Of a DNA stretch of 64,000 bases, positions 37,725-45,229 are shown piece after piece. The notes under the pieces are model-generated. The model saw nothing but the letters and a program-made list of their open reading frames with translations, was not told the DNA's origin and did not search any database. How positions within the stretch are numbered: position 1 is the stretch's first letter; each line of letters opens with the position of its first letter. The position numbers and the translations under genes were made by a program. Source of the stretch: Streptomyces sp. SLBN-118 (GTDB lineage: Bacteria > Actinomycetota > Actinomycetes > Streptomycetales > Streptomycetaceae); the NCBI RefSeq assembly GCF_006715635.1, contig NZ_VFNP01000001.1:3472001-3536000 (forward strand), read 5' to 3'.

Positions 37725-39182
37725 TCAGAACGGGAAGTGCGAGCGCCCGTGCTGCACCGAGATCCACTTCTGGGTGGTGAAGGCCTCGATCATCGACTCG
37801 CCGTTCAGCCGGCCGCTGCCCGAGTGCTTCTCGCCGCCGAAGGGCACGATCGGCTCGTCGTGGACCGTGCTGTCGTTGATGTGGATCATCCCCGTGTTGA
37901 TGCGCCGGGCGATCCGTACACCGCGCTCGATGTCAGCGGTGTGCACCGCGCCGCTCAGGCCGTACGGAGTGTCGTTGGCGATCCTGACCGCCTCGTCCTC
38001 CCCGTCGAACGGCACGATCAGAGCCACCGGGCCGAAGATCTCCTGCTGCAGGACCGGCGAGTCGGCATCGAGCCCGGTCAGCACCGACGGGCGCACCAGA
38101 TTGCCCTCGGAGCTGCCGTGCAGCAGAGCGGTCGCCCCGGCCTCGACGGTCTGGTCGACCAGCGCCGTGACCGCGTCCGCCTGCGTGGAGTTGATCAGCG
38201 GGCCGATGTGGGTGCCGGGGTCCTTGGGGTCGCCGACCTTGAGGCTCTTGACCTTGGCGACGAACTTCTCGGTGAACTCCTTCTCCACCTTCCGGTCCAC
38301 CAGGACACGGTTCGCGGCCATGCAGACCTGGCCCTGGTGCACGTAACGGCTGAAGACCGCAGCGTCCACCGCGTAGTCGATGTCCGCGTCCTCCAGCACG
38401 ATCAGCGCGCTGTTGCCGCCCAGTTCGAGGATGGCACGCTTGAAGCTGGCGGCGCAGACCGTGGCGACATGTCGCCCCACCCTGTCTGAGCCGGTGAAGG
38501 AGATCGCCTTCGGTACGGGGTGCTCCAGCAGCGCGTCGCCGATCTCCGCTATGTCGGTGATGACGACATTGAGCAGCCCGGCGGGCAGGCCCGCGTCCTC
38601 GAAGACCTTGGCGACCAGGGACCCGCCGCAGATCGGGGTGTTCTGGTGCGGCTTGAGGACGACGGCATTGCCCAGCGCCAGCGCGGGGGCCACCGACTTG
38701 ATGGACAGCAGGAAGGGGAAGTTGAAGGGGCTGATCACGCCCACGACGCCGACCGGCAGCCGGTAGACGCGGTTCTCCTTGCCGTCGACCGGCGAGGGCA
38801 GGATGCGGCCCTCGGGCCGCAGCGAGAGCTGCATCGCCTCGCGCAGGAACTCCTTGGCGAGGTGGAGTTCGAAGGCCGCCTTCAGATGCGTGCCGCCGAG
38901 CTCCGCGATGATCGTCTCGGTGATCTCCTGCTCGCGGTCCTCGATGATGCGCAGGGCACGCTCGAAGACCAGGCGGCGGGCGTACGGATTGGTCGCGGCC
39001 CAGGCTTCCTGCGCCCGCTCGGCGGCGCGGTAGGCCTGGTCCACCTCGGCGGCGGTGGCAACGGGGATCGAGGCCAGCTTCTCGCCGTCGTACGGGTTGA
39101 AATCGATGATGTCCCAGGAGCCGCTTCCCGGCCTCCACTCGCCATCGATGTACTGGTGGGCCAGCTCGGTGAAGAAGGACAT
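37725..39182 (-). CDS. Aldehyde dehydrogenase family protein (benzaldehyde/vanillin-type)
   Basis: 485 residues. NAD(P)-dependent aldehyde oxidation. The catalytic Glu lies in LELGGNSALIVLED and the catalytic Cys in VHQGQVCMAANRVLVDR. Other signatures are ISPFNFPFLLSIKSVAPALALGNAVVLKPH and QEIFGPVALIVPFD. The C-terminus NDSTVHDEPIVPFGGEKHSGSGRLNG resembles vanillin and benzaldehyde dehydrogenases. Substrate is not predictable with certainty. It is transcribed away from the WhiJ-like regulator region on the same strand. Confidence 0.92.
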   Translation of the reverse strand: MSFFTELAHQYIDGEWRPGSGSWDIIDFNPYDGEKLASIPVATAAEVDQAYRAAERAQEAWAATNPYARRLVFERALRIIEDREQEITETIIAELGGTHLKAAFELHLAKEFLREAMQLSLRPEGRILPSPVDGKENRVYRLPVGVVGVISPFNFPFLLSIKSVAPALALGNAVVLKPHQNTPICGGSLVAKVFEDAGLPAGLLNVVITDIAEIGDALLEHPVPKAISFTGSDRVGRHVATVCAASFKRAILELGGNSALIVLEDADIDYAVDAAVFSRYVHQGQVCMAANRVLVDRKVEKEFTEKFVAKVKSLKVGDPKDPGTHIGPLINSTQADAVTALVDQTVEAGATALLHGSSEGNLVRPSVLTGLDADSPVLQQEIFGPVALIVPFDGEDEAVRIANDTPYGLSGAVHTADIERGVRIARRINTGMIHINDSTVHDEPIVPFGGEKHSGSGRLNGESMIEAFTTQKWISVQHGRSHFPF

Positions 39183-39249
39183 GTGATCCGATTCCTTACC
39201 GGAAGACTGCAGAAGCAGATGCCTGATGTCGGGTCATCGTACTTGTGTT

Positions 39250-40113
39250 TCAGGTGAGTTGAAGGAGCCCTCGAAGAAGATCCCGGGTCTCGGCCGGATC
39301 CGGGCTGTCCTCCTGCAGACGCCTCATCACCCGTTCGTACTGCGCCACTTCCTCGCGCTTGTCGAGATACAGGGCGCTGGTCAACTGCTCCAGATAGACG
39401 ATGTCGGAGAGGTCCGACTCGGGGAAGCGCAGCATCGTGAACGAGCCGCTCTCGCCCGCGTGTCCGCCGAAGCTGAAGGGCATCACCTGAAGCGTGATGT
39501 TGGACTGCTCGGAGATCTCGATCAGATGCCTCAACTGGCCCTGCATCACTGAGCGGTCGCCGTAGGGGCGGCGCAGCGCCGCCTCGTCGAGGACGGCATG
39601 GAAGCGGGGGGCACGCTCGGAGACCAGAACCTTCTGGCGTTCGAGGCGGAGGGCGACACGGCGGTCGATCTCGGCCGTGGGGGCGCCGGGGATACCGCGG
39701 GAGACGACGGCATGGGCGTACGACTCGGTCTGCAGCAGGCCGTGCACGAACTGCACTTCATAGATACGGATGAGCGAGGCGGCGCCTTCCAGACCGACGT
39801 ATGTCTGGAACCAGCCCGGCAGTACATCGCCGAAGCTGTGCCACCAGCCGGCCACATTGGCTTCCTTGGCGAGACCCAGGAGGGACCCGCGCTCCGCTTC
39901 GTCCGTGACTCCGTAGAGGGTCAGCAGGTCCTCGACGTCCCTCGCCTTGAAGCTCACCCGTCCCAACTCCATGCGGCTGATCTTGGATTCGGACGCCCGG
40001 ATCGAGTACCCGGCCGCCTCTCGGGTGATGCCGCGTGTTTCGCGCAGCCGCCGCAGCTGCGAGCCCAACAGGATGCGCCGTACCACCGAACCGCTCGATT
40101 CGCCTGCGGTCAC
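39250..40113 (-). CDS. XRE-family regulator with DUF5753 domain (WhiJ-like)
   Basis: 287 residues from GTG 40113, chosen because GGGGAGGG lies eight bases upstream; earlier in-frame starts add a poorly conserved extension. The helix-turn-helix is LGSQLRRLRETRGITREAAGYSIRASESKISRMELGRVSFK. The DUF5753 ligand/partner-binding domain follows (WWHSFGDVLPGWFQTYVGLEGAASLIRIYE, VHGLLQTESYAHAVV, VSERAPRFHAVLDEAALRRP). In Streptomyces such regulators pair with DUF397 proteins and often a HATPase protein; both are next door. Development or antibiotic control is the known theme of the family. Confidence 0.92.
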   Translation of the reverse strand: MTAGESSGSVVRRILLGSQLRRLRETRGITREAAGYSIRASESKISRMELGRVSFKARDVEDLLTLYGVTDEAERGSLLGLAKEANVAGWWHSFGDVLPGWFQTYVGLEGAASLIRIYEVQFVHGLLQTESYAHAVVSRGIPGAPTAEIDRRVALRLERQKVLVSERAPRFHAVLDEAALRRPYGDRSVMQGQLRHLIEISEQSNITLQVMPFSFGGHAGESGSFTMLRFPESDLSDIVYLEQLTSALYLDKREEVAQYERVMRRLQEDSPDPAETRDLLRGLLQLT

Positions 40114-40308
40114 GACCCCAACCCTCCCCATCGACTCATTGGTCCGCCTTGCCGGAGCACCCCCGAACCCCGAGACCCGGGATTCTGCCACCAAAACGCT
40201 TCACCCCGTACTCATTCGATTACGGAAATGAGACGGCCTTGGCAAGGGCTGGAAAGAGTTTGGTGGAAGAAATGAGCAAGAACCGCCACGGGGTCGGACA
40301 GGCCGGGC

Positions 40309-40340
40309 GCGTGCACGTGCATCTGCCCTTGCATCTGCCC
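40309..40340. promoter_or_regulatory. Candidate operator cluster 1 of the WhiJ-like locus
   Basis: GCGTGCACGTGCATCTGC (40309-40326) contains the palindrome TGCACGTGCA. GCATCTGCCC occurs twice (40319-40328 and 40331-40340), one helical turn apart. The cluster sits between the divergent XRE and ATPase genes. The 18-mer recurs inverted at 41280-41297. Confidence 0.65.
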
Positions 40341-40425
40341 TACGCATTGGGAACCATGGACCTCGCGCACCTGCGTGCTCGTTCGTGTTGTAGCGTCACA
40401 GCCGCGATTCCCGGGAGTGCCTCGC

Positions 40426-40935
40426 ATGGGGATGAATGGATCGACCATGCTCGAGCCGTTAAGGCAGGGGCTTCCGCCTATCGATCCCGCGGCGGTCTCC
40501 AGCTCGGCCTCGTGCGCCCTGCCAGCCCGCTTCGAAGCGGTGCGTGGAGCGCGGAAGTTCACCCGGACCACTCTCGGCCAGTGGGAACTGAGCGACCGTT
40601 TCGACGATGTCGCCCTGGTCGTGTCCGAACTCGTGACCAACGCACTGCGGCATGCACTGCCGGGGGAGACGTACAGGGAGACCCAGGAACCGGCTGTACG
40701 GCTGCACTTGATGCGCTGGACGACCCGGCTGGTGTGCGCGGTGCGCGACCCCAGCCAGGACAGCCCGGGGGCGGCCGGCGAGAGCGGCGACGCCTCCTTC
40801 CCGGATCCCAGTGGCGCGGCCGAGTCCGGCCGGGGCCTTTTCCTCGTGGACTCCTTCAGTGACAGCTGGGGCTGGCACCCGCTGGCCGGATCGCTGCACG
40901 GCAAGGTGGTCTGGGCGCTGTTCCGGCTCGGCTAG
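40426..40935 (+). CDS. HATPase-domain (RsbW/anti-sigma-type) ATP-binding protein
   Basis: 169 residues from ATG 40426, eight bases behind GGGAG. The GHKL ATPase N-box VALVVSELVTNALRHALPG, the D-box CAVRDPSQD and the terminal glycine motif SGRGLFLVDSFSDSWGW are visible. It lacks a histidine phospho-acceptor domain. Such proteins, abundant in Streptomyces, are thought to act as anti-sigma or partner-switch kinases. A TTA leucine codon occupies codon 12 (40459-40461), making translation depend on the bldA tRNA if this start is correct. It forms a locus with the XRE/DUF5753 and DUF397 genes. Confidence 0.9.
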   Translation: MGMNGSTMLEPLRQGLPPIDPAAVSSSASCALPARFEAVRGARKFTRTTLGQWELSDRFDDVALVVSELVTNALRHALPGETYRETQEPAVRLHLMRWTTRLVCAVRDPSQDSPGAAGESGDASFPDPSGAAESGRGLFLVDSFSDSWGWHPLAGSLHGKVVWALFRLG

Positions 40936-40959
40936 GCGCCGTGTCCGGTCGATCAGGAC

Positions 40960-41193
40960 CTAGACCAGGTGATCGAATTCCCCGTCCTTGACGCCCAGAA
41001 GCAACGCTTCTATCTCCGCCGGCGTATATACGAGTGCGGGGCCGTCCGGGTGCCGTGAGTTGCGCATCGCCACGTCCCCGCCCGGCAGCTTGGCGAACTC
41101 CACGCACGAGCCCTGGGAGTTGCTGTGCCTGCTCTTCTGCCAGACGACACCGTGCAGCTCCGTCGCCGCCATGCCGTTGTACACGTTGGGCAC
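40960..41193 (-). CDS. DUF397 small protein
   Basis: 77 residues from GTG 41193, six bases behind GGGGAG. The DUF397 signature is complete: VVWQKSRHSNSQGSCVEFAKLPGGDVAMRNSRHPDGPALVYTPAEIEALLLGVKDGEFDHL. These proteins interact functionally with neighbouring XRE/DUF5753 regulators. It converges on the ATPase gene, with 24 bp between stops. Confidence 0.93.
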   Translation of the reverse strand: MPNVYNGMAATELHGVVWQKSRHSNSQGSCVEFAKLPGGDVAMRNSRHPDGPALVYTPAEIEALLLGVKDGEFDHLV

Positions 41194-41279
41194 AAGTCGC
41201 TCCCCGGGTGCAAGGTGCAGGTGTCAACCATCCCGGATCATAGCTGTGTTCATATGCCAATGCATGGGCACCGGCACGA

Positions 41280-41297
41280 GCAGATGCACGTGCACGC
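41280..41297. promoter_or_regulatory. Candidate operator 2 of the WhiJ-like locus
   Basis: GCAGATGCACGTGCACGC is the exact reverse complement of the 18-mer at 40309-40326 and contains the same TGCACGTGCA palindrome (41285-41294). It lies about 90 bp upstream of the DUF397 start on the minus strand. Confidence 0.65.
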
Positions 41298-41477
41298 CTG
41301 GTGGCCCCACGGTTACAGCTCCGGTGGAAGCTTCCTTTAAGGGAGAGACGTGTCCCGCACCCTTCCGGCTCCCATTCCAGACGTACGTGAGCAGGCACAC
41401 GTCGGGTTCCCCGCCGGAGTGCGCACGTCGTGCTGGTAGCTTGGCGCGGTCTTGAAACCGACTAGGGGGACCGATAG

Positions 41478-41951
41478 GTGCACAAGCGCGTACGAATGTC
41501 AGTCGCCGCGGCGGGTCTTGTGGCCGCGCTCGCGCTGACCGGCTGTGGCAGCAGCGACAGCGACGACGCGGGCAAGGGCACGACGTCCGCCACGCCGACC
41601 GAGGCGGGCGGCGACAGCGGGTCGGCGAGTGGGAGCATCGACGGCGCCTGGTCCGGTGTGACCGACGGCAAGGCCGTCGCGCTGTCCGTCTCGGGCAAGA
41701 CCGCGGCGGTCGTCGGCGACGGTCATGTCTGCACGGGCGAGGTGACGGACCACGGCGGCAAACCGATGCTGTCGCTGAAGTGCGCGGACGGGAACACCGA
41801 CCGCACGATGGGCTCGATCGAGTCCAACGACGGCTCCAAGCTGGTGATCTCGTGGGACGGGGGCGCGAAGGACACGCTCTCCAAGACCGCGCCGGGCAAG
41901 CTGCCCGAGGGGCTGCCGACGGGACTGCCGACCGGTATCCCGACTCCCTGA
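41478..41951 (+). CDS. Small secreted lipoprotein of unknown function
   Basis: 157 residues from GTG 41478. Signal peptide with lipobox ALALTGC near residue 23, a Ser/Gly/Thr-rich linker, then a small beta-rich domain (GAWSGVTDGKAVALSVSGKTAAVVGDGHVCTGEV, MLSLKCADGNTDRTMGSIE) and a Pro/Gly tail with LPTGLPTGIPTP repeats. I do not recognise a functional family. A hairpin follows at 42004-42033. Confidence 0.85.
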   Translation: MHKRVRMSVAAAGLVAALALTGCGSSDSDDAGKGTTSATPTEAGGDSGSASGSIDGAWSGVTDGKAVALSVSGKTAAVVGDGHVCTGEVTDHGGKPMLSLKCADGNTDRTMGSIESNDGSKLVISWDGGAKDTLSKTAPGKLPEGLPTGLPTGIPTP

Positions 41952-42003
41952 CGCCTCCGGTGCCTCTGGCACCTCTCACGTCCTGACGTTCGAAGTCGGC
42001 CGC

Positions 42004-42033
42004 GGGCCGCGGACCTTCACGGGTTCGCGGCCC
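42004..42033 (+). terminator. Hairpin after the lipoprotein gene
   Basis: GGGCCGCG (42004-42011) pairs with CGCGGCCC (42026-42033), about 50 bp beyond the stop codon. No T-run is present. Confidence 0.5.
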
Positions 42034-42231
42034 GCCGTCGTGTCAGCGCGGTCCCGCCCGGCGGCGATTGCACCGTCAACTACAACTTTACTTCCTCTTG
42101 GTGTGGCTACGGAGGCTGTTGGGACAGCCTCGCATGCACAGGCGGTGAGCGCGGACGGGTGCGGGAGCCTCAACTCCCGTGTGAAGGCGCCCGGTTCACC
42201 GACCCCCCATGCACAACCGAAAGGCACCAAC

Positions 42232-42906
42232 ATGAGGATGAACCGCGCCATACGGCACGGCGGCCGTTTACTGGCCCTGACGGCGGCGGCCTGCGGAATC
42301 GCGGCGGCGACTGCCCTGCCCGCCTCCGCCGAAGAGCAGCCGACACGGGAGCAGCTGACGGCCGACTGCGCCTCCGGCGAGGGCAAGTGCACCTTCAACT
42401 CCCCCCAGCTGGGCGAGGCGTACCTGGGTGAGTTCCGCCAGGTCTCCGACTCGCTCTACAACTGCAGTACGTCGGACGCCACTCAGTCCATGACCTGGAG
42501 CGACACCGTGGGCTCGACCGACTCGGTCGGCGTCTCGGTCACCGCTGGCGGCAAGATCGCGGGCATCATCGACCTGAGTGTGACGGCGACCTACAGCCAC
42601 ACCTGGACGAGCACGCACTCGGAGAGCAGTTCCCTGGGCATGACGGTCAAGCCCGGTGAAGTGGGCTGGATCTCCCGCGCCCAGGTGATGCAGAAGGTCT
42701 CCGGCACCTGGCAGACCCACTACGACAGCCCCAAGTGGGATCACTACTACTGGTTCTGGCAGGACACCATCACGGGTCCGGCCGCGAACGGTACGGACGG
42801 TAAGAGCAACGCGGTGGTCGTCAAGAGCCGCAAGATGACGGACGCGGAGAAGAAGTCCTGCTCCGCGGATGCCCACGGGGGCAGGGCGTTCGTCCAGGAG
42901 CGCTGA
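42232..42906 (+). CDS. Secreted protein, possible aerolysin/ETX-MTX2-like beta-pore protein
   Basis: 224 residues from ATG 42232 (GAAAGG upstream). A Sec signal peptide ends near LPASAEE. The mature part is rich in Ser/Thr and predicted beta strand, with the alternating segment SDSVGVSVTAGGKIAGIIDL, then SVTATYSHTWTSTHSESSS, then MTVKPGEVGWISRAQVMQKVSGTW. This Ser/Thr-lined insertion-loop pattern followed by a V-x-P-G-x-x-G-W strand resembles aerolysin-type (ETX/MTX2) proteins; that is inference from sequence character only. Codon 13, inside the signal peptide, is TTA (42268-42270). It is flanked by terminators and so is probably monocistronic. Confidence 0.75.
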   Translation: MRMNRAIRHGGRLLALTAAACGIAAATALPASAEEQPTREQLTADCASGEGKCTFNSPQLGEAYLGEFRQVSDSLYNCSTSDATQSMTWSDTVGSTDSVGVSVTAGGKIAGIIDLSVTATYSHTWTSTHSESSSLGMTVKPGEVGWISRAQVMQKVSGTWQTHYDSPKWDHYYWFWQDTITGPAANGTDGKSNAVVVKSRKMTDAEKKSCSADAHGGRAFVQER

Positions 42907-42913
42907 CGCACGG

Positions 42914-42944
42914 CCCCTGCCCTGCCCTTGCGGCGGGGCAGGGG
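42914..42944 (+). terminator. Hairpin terminator after the secreted protein gene
   Basis: CCCCTGCCC (42914-42922) pairs with GGGCAGGGG (42936-42944), 8 bp after the stop codon. Confidence 0.65.
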
Positions 42945-42967
42945 TCCGCCGTCGCGCTCAAGCCCGC

Positions 42968-44098
42968 TCAGCCGCTGAGCCTGCGGCGCTCCCGCACCGG
43001 ATGCGCTGTGTCCGCGGCAGCCCTGCCGTGCACCCAGCCGGCCTCGTCGGTCGCGCCGCGTACCCGAGTGGTCGTCGTCTCGGGGAACATCTGCTCCGCG
43101 CGGTCGGTGACCGCCACGTCCCGCGCGGCCAGGACCGGCAGCAGGTCGCTTCCCTCGTCGGCCGTCACCGCGTCGGTCGCCGCCGTGAGGAGTTCGCCGA
43201 GGCGGGCGGCGTACGACATCAGGAAGGACTGCCGGAAGGTCTTCGTCCGCTTGCGGCCGCCCGCGCGCTGGGTCGCCTCCGCGCGGGTCATCGACGTCGT
43301 CCCCTGGACCAGCAGCGAGGTGTAGAGCAGCTCGACCGCCTCCAGGTCGCCGTCGAAGCCGACGACCGTCGAGAAGCCGAAGGCGCTGTTCCATACGGCG
43401 CGGCAGCGGTTGGCGGAGGCGACGGCGTCCAGCAGGATCGCCTTGGCCGTTTCGTAGGGGGCGTCCACGCCGATGCGGCAGGCCGCGGGCACGTCGGGAC
43501 GATGGGCCCGCGCCGCGAGCATCGCCTCGTCCAGGCTGTGCCGTGCCATCAGCTCCTGGGCCTTCGCGGTGAGCGCCTCCGCCTCCTGCGGATAGCCGGT
43601 CGCCTCCGCCTTGGCGAGCAGCGCCCGGATCCGGCCCAGCATGCGCGGCTCGTGCGGCGCGGGCTCGGCGGAGAGGGGCGCGCCGGGTATCGGGCCGACC
43701 GGTTCGATCGCGGGGAGCCGGATCAGCAGGCGGTACAGCTCCAGTACGGCGGTCGCGTACGAGAAGCGGTCGGCGGTGTACGGGGGCTGCTTCAGCTCGT
43801 CGAGCTGGGCCCGCCAGCGCGGGGCGAGATGCGCGTACCGAGCGCTCTCCCCCGTGATCAGCCCGGCGGCCAGCCGCTCGTGCACGTCGCCGAGGTCGCG
43901 CCGTACGAGCCGTACGAGATCGGCGGGCTGCCAGCCGCGCTCCCAGGCCCGGCGCAGGAACTCCTCGCCGCGCAGCCTCAGTTCGATGTCGGCGTCCGGA
44001 TCGGCGGCGAGCAGGGAAGCGCCCGTGTCGAGCCCTTCGTGGCCGTCGGCGTACAAGGCCACGGCAAGCGCCTTCTCGACCGTGCCGACCGTGCTCAC
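42968..44098 (-). CDS. DUF2786 domain protein
   Basis: 376 residues. The DUF2786 segment LGRIRALLAKAEATGYPQEAEALTAKAQELMARHSLD lies near residue 175. A C-terminal part with RCRAVWNSAFGFSTVVGFDGDLEAVELLYTSLLVQ resembles the region that follows this domain in phage and plasmid proteins (DUF7168-like). Function unknown. It is on the same strand as the nitrilase gene 66 bp upstream. Confidence 0.85.
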   Translation of the reverse strand: MSTVGTVEKALAVALYADGHEGLDTGASLLAADPDADIELRLRGEEFLRRAWERGWQPADLVRLVRRDLGDVHERLAAGLITGESARYAHLAPRWRAQLDELKQPPYTADRFSYATAVLELYRLLIRLPAIEPVGPIPGAPLSAEPAPHEPRMLGRIRALLAKAEATGYPQEAEALTAKAQELMARHSLDEAMLAARAHRPDVPAACRIGVDAPYETAKAILLDAVASANRCRAVWNSAFGFSTVVGFDGDLEAVELLYTSLLVQGTTSMTRAEATQRAGGRKRTKTFRQSFLMSYAARLGELLTAATDAVTADEGSDLLPVLAARDVAVTDRAEQMFPETTTTRVRGATDEAGWVHGRAAADTAHPVRERRRLSG

Positions 44099-44164
44099 GC
44101 CTCCGATGATCCCACGGGGTGTCCCACGGGCTGGGGCCTGCCCCTCGTGCCAAAGCCGCTGCGC

Positions 44165-45004
44165 CTAACTGTCCCCGCCTTCGTCGATCAGCCGTCGCAC
44201 CTCGCGGTCGATCAGCCCCAGCCGTGCCTCCGCCACCAGCGGCACCGCCCTCCGCTGCCGCCGCGCCTCGTGGAGGTCGATGTCCACGGTCACGAGCCCC
44301 GGCTCCCACTTGGGCGCCTGGGCCACCACCGAACCACGCGGGTCGACCACTCGTGAACCGCCCCAGAACGACGCCCCGTTCTCGCTGCCCACCCGGTTCA
44401 CGAACACGACCCAGCACTGGAGCATCCGCGCCGTGTAGGTGAGCAGGCTGTCCCAGTACAGACCCGTGTCCATCGCCTCCGGATCGAGGCTGGCCGCACT
44501 GTTCGCGGGCACGATCACGACCTCGGCCCCGTCCTGCACGGCGAGCCAGGGCAGCGCCGGCTGCCAGGCGTCGTTGCAGATGAGCGTGGCTGCGCGACCG
44601 GCGCCGCCCGGCAGGTCGTAAGCGCGCAGCAGCTGGCCGGGGCTGACGTGCTTGCGCTCCTCCCAGGCCAGATAGTTGGGCAGATACAACTTCCTGTGTG
44701 TGTGCAGGAGTTCACCGCCGCTGTAGTACGCACAGGCGTTGTAGGCCCGCAGCGCGGTGTGCTCGTGGAACCCCGCCACCACGTCCGCGCCGTACGTCCC
44801 CAGCTTGAGCAGCCGCGGATCGCGCGCCTGCACCGAGGCATCGCGCCGCAGCGCGCCCAGGTGGTAGCCGTGCAGGCTCAGCTCGGGGAAGACGACGAGA
44901 TCCGCGCCCTGGGCGACGGCCTGCTCGATCTGCTCCCGGGCCGTTTCGAGATTCGCGTCCACGTCCCCCAGTACGCAGTCGGTCTGTGCCAGTGCCATTC
45001 GCAT
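44165..45004 (-). CDS. Carbon-nitrogen hydrolase (nitrilase superfamily)
   Basis: 279 residues. The catalytic triad of the superfamily is visible: Glu in LVVFPELSLHGYHLG, Lys in HTHRKLYLPNYLAWEE and Cys in AATLICNDAWQPALPWLAVQ. Enzymes of this kind cleave amides or nitriles; the neighbourhood does not reveal the substrate. The MITE-like element lies 61 bp upstream of the start. Confidence 0.92.
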   Translation of the reverse strand: MRMALAQTDCVLGDVDANLETAREQIEQAVAQGADLVVFPELSLHGYHLGALRRDASVQARDPRLLKLGTYGADVVAGFHEHTALRAYNACAYYSGGELLHTHRKLYLPNYLAWEERKHVSPGQLLRAYDLPGGAGRAATLICNDAWQPALPWLAVQDGAEVVIVPANSAASLDPEAMDTGLYWDSLLTYTARMLQCWVVFVNRVGSENGASFWGGSRVVDPRGSVVAQAPKWEPGLVTVDIDLHEARRQRRAVPLVAEARLGLIDREVRRLIDEGGDS

Positions 45005-45065
45005 GCAACGAGCCTGACAGCGGTGGGGCGATCGGGCACCTCGGGCGGGCCGGCCGGCCAGGTCC

Positions 45066-45229
45066 TAGGGCCTGTCGTTCGGATCAGGCCGGATCAGTGA
45101 GCGGGGTCTGGTGCGTGCAGTTGCAAGGCGGAGGAAGGAGCCCACGCGGAGCGTAGGCGACTGACGACAACGCAGCAGATGTGCGTGCCAGGGCACGCGA
45201 GCCCGGCAAGATCCGAACGACAGGCCCTA
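45066..45229. mobile_element. 164-bp MITE-like element with 20-bp perfect terminal inverted repeats
   Basis: TAGGGCCTGTCGTTCGGATC at 45066-45085 is exactly complementary to 45210-45229. Both ends finish in TA, consistent with a TA target duplication as made by IS630/Tc1-type transposases. The interior has no usable reading frame but contains a small hairpin (GCGTGCC / GGCACGC). Its right end supplies the TAG stop of the adjacent lipoprotein gene. Related fragments occur at 19640 and 32739. Confidence 0.85.

Noticed and set aside
42063..42158. Plus-strand frame reading DCTVNYNFTSSWCGYGGCWD, which looks like a cysteine-rich bacteriocin core peptide upstream of the secreted protein gene
   Set aside because: No ATG, GTG or TTG start or ribosome-binding site precedes it in that frame for more than 60 bp; the upstream codons show no coding bias and the stretch is better explained as an AT-rich promoter region.
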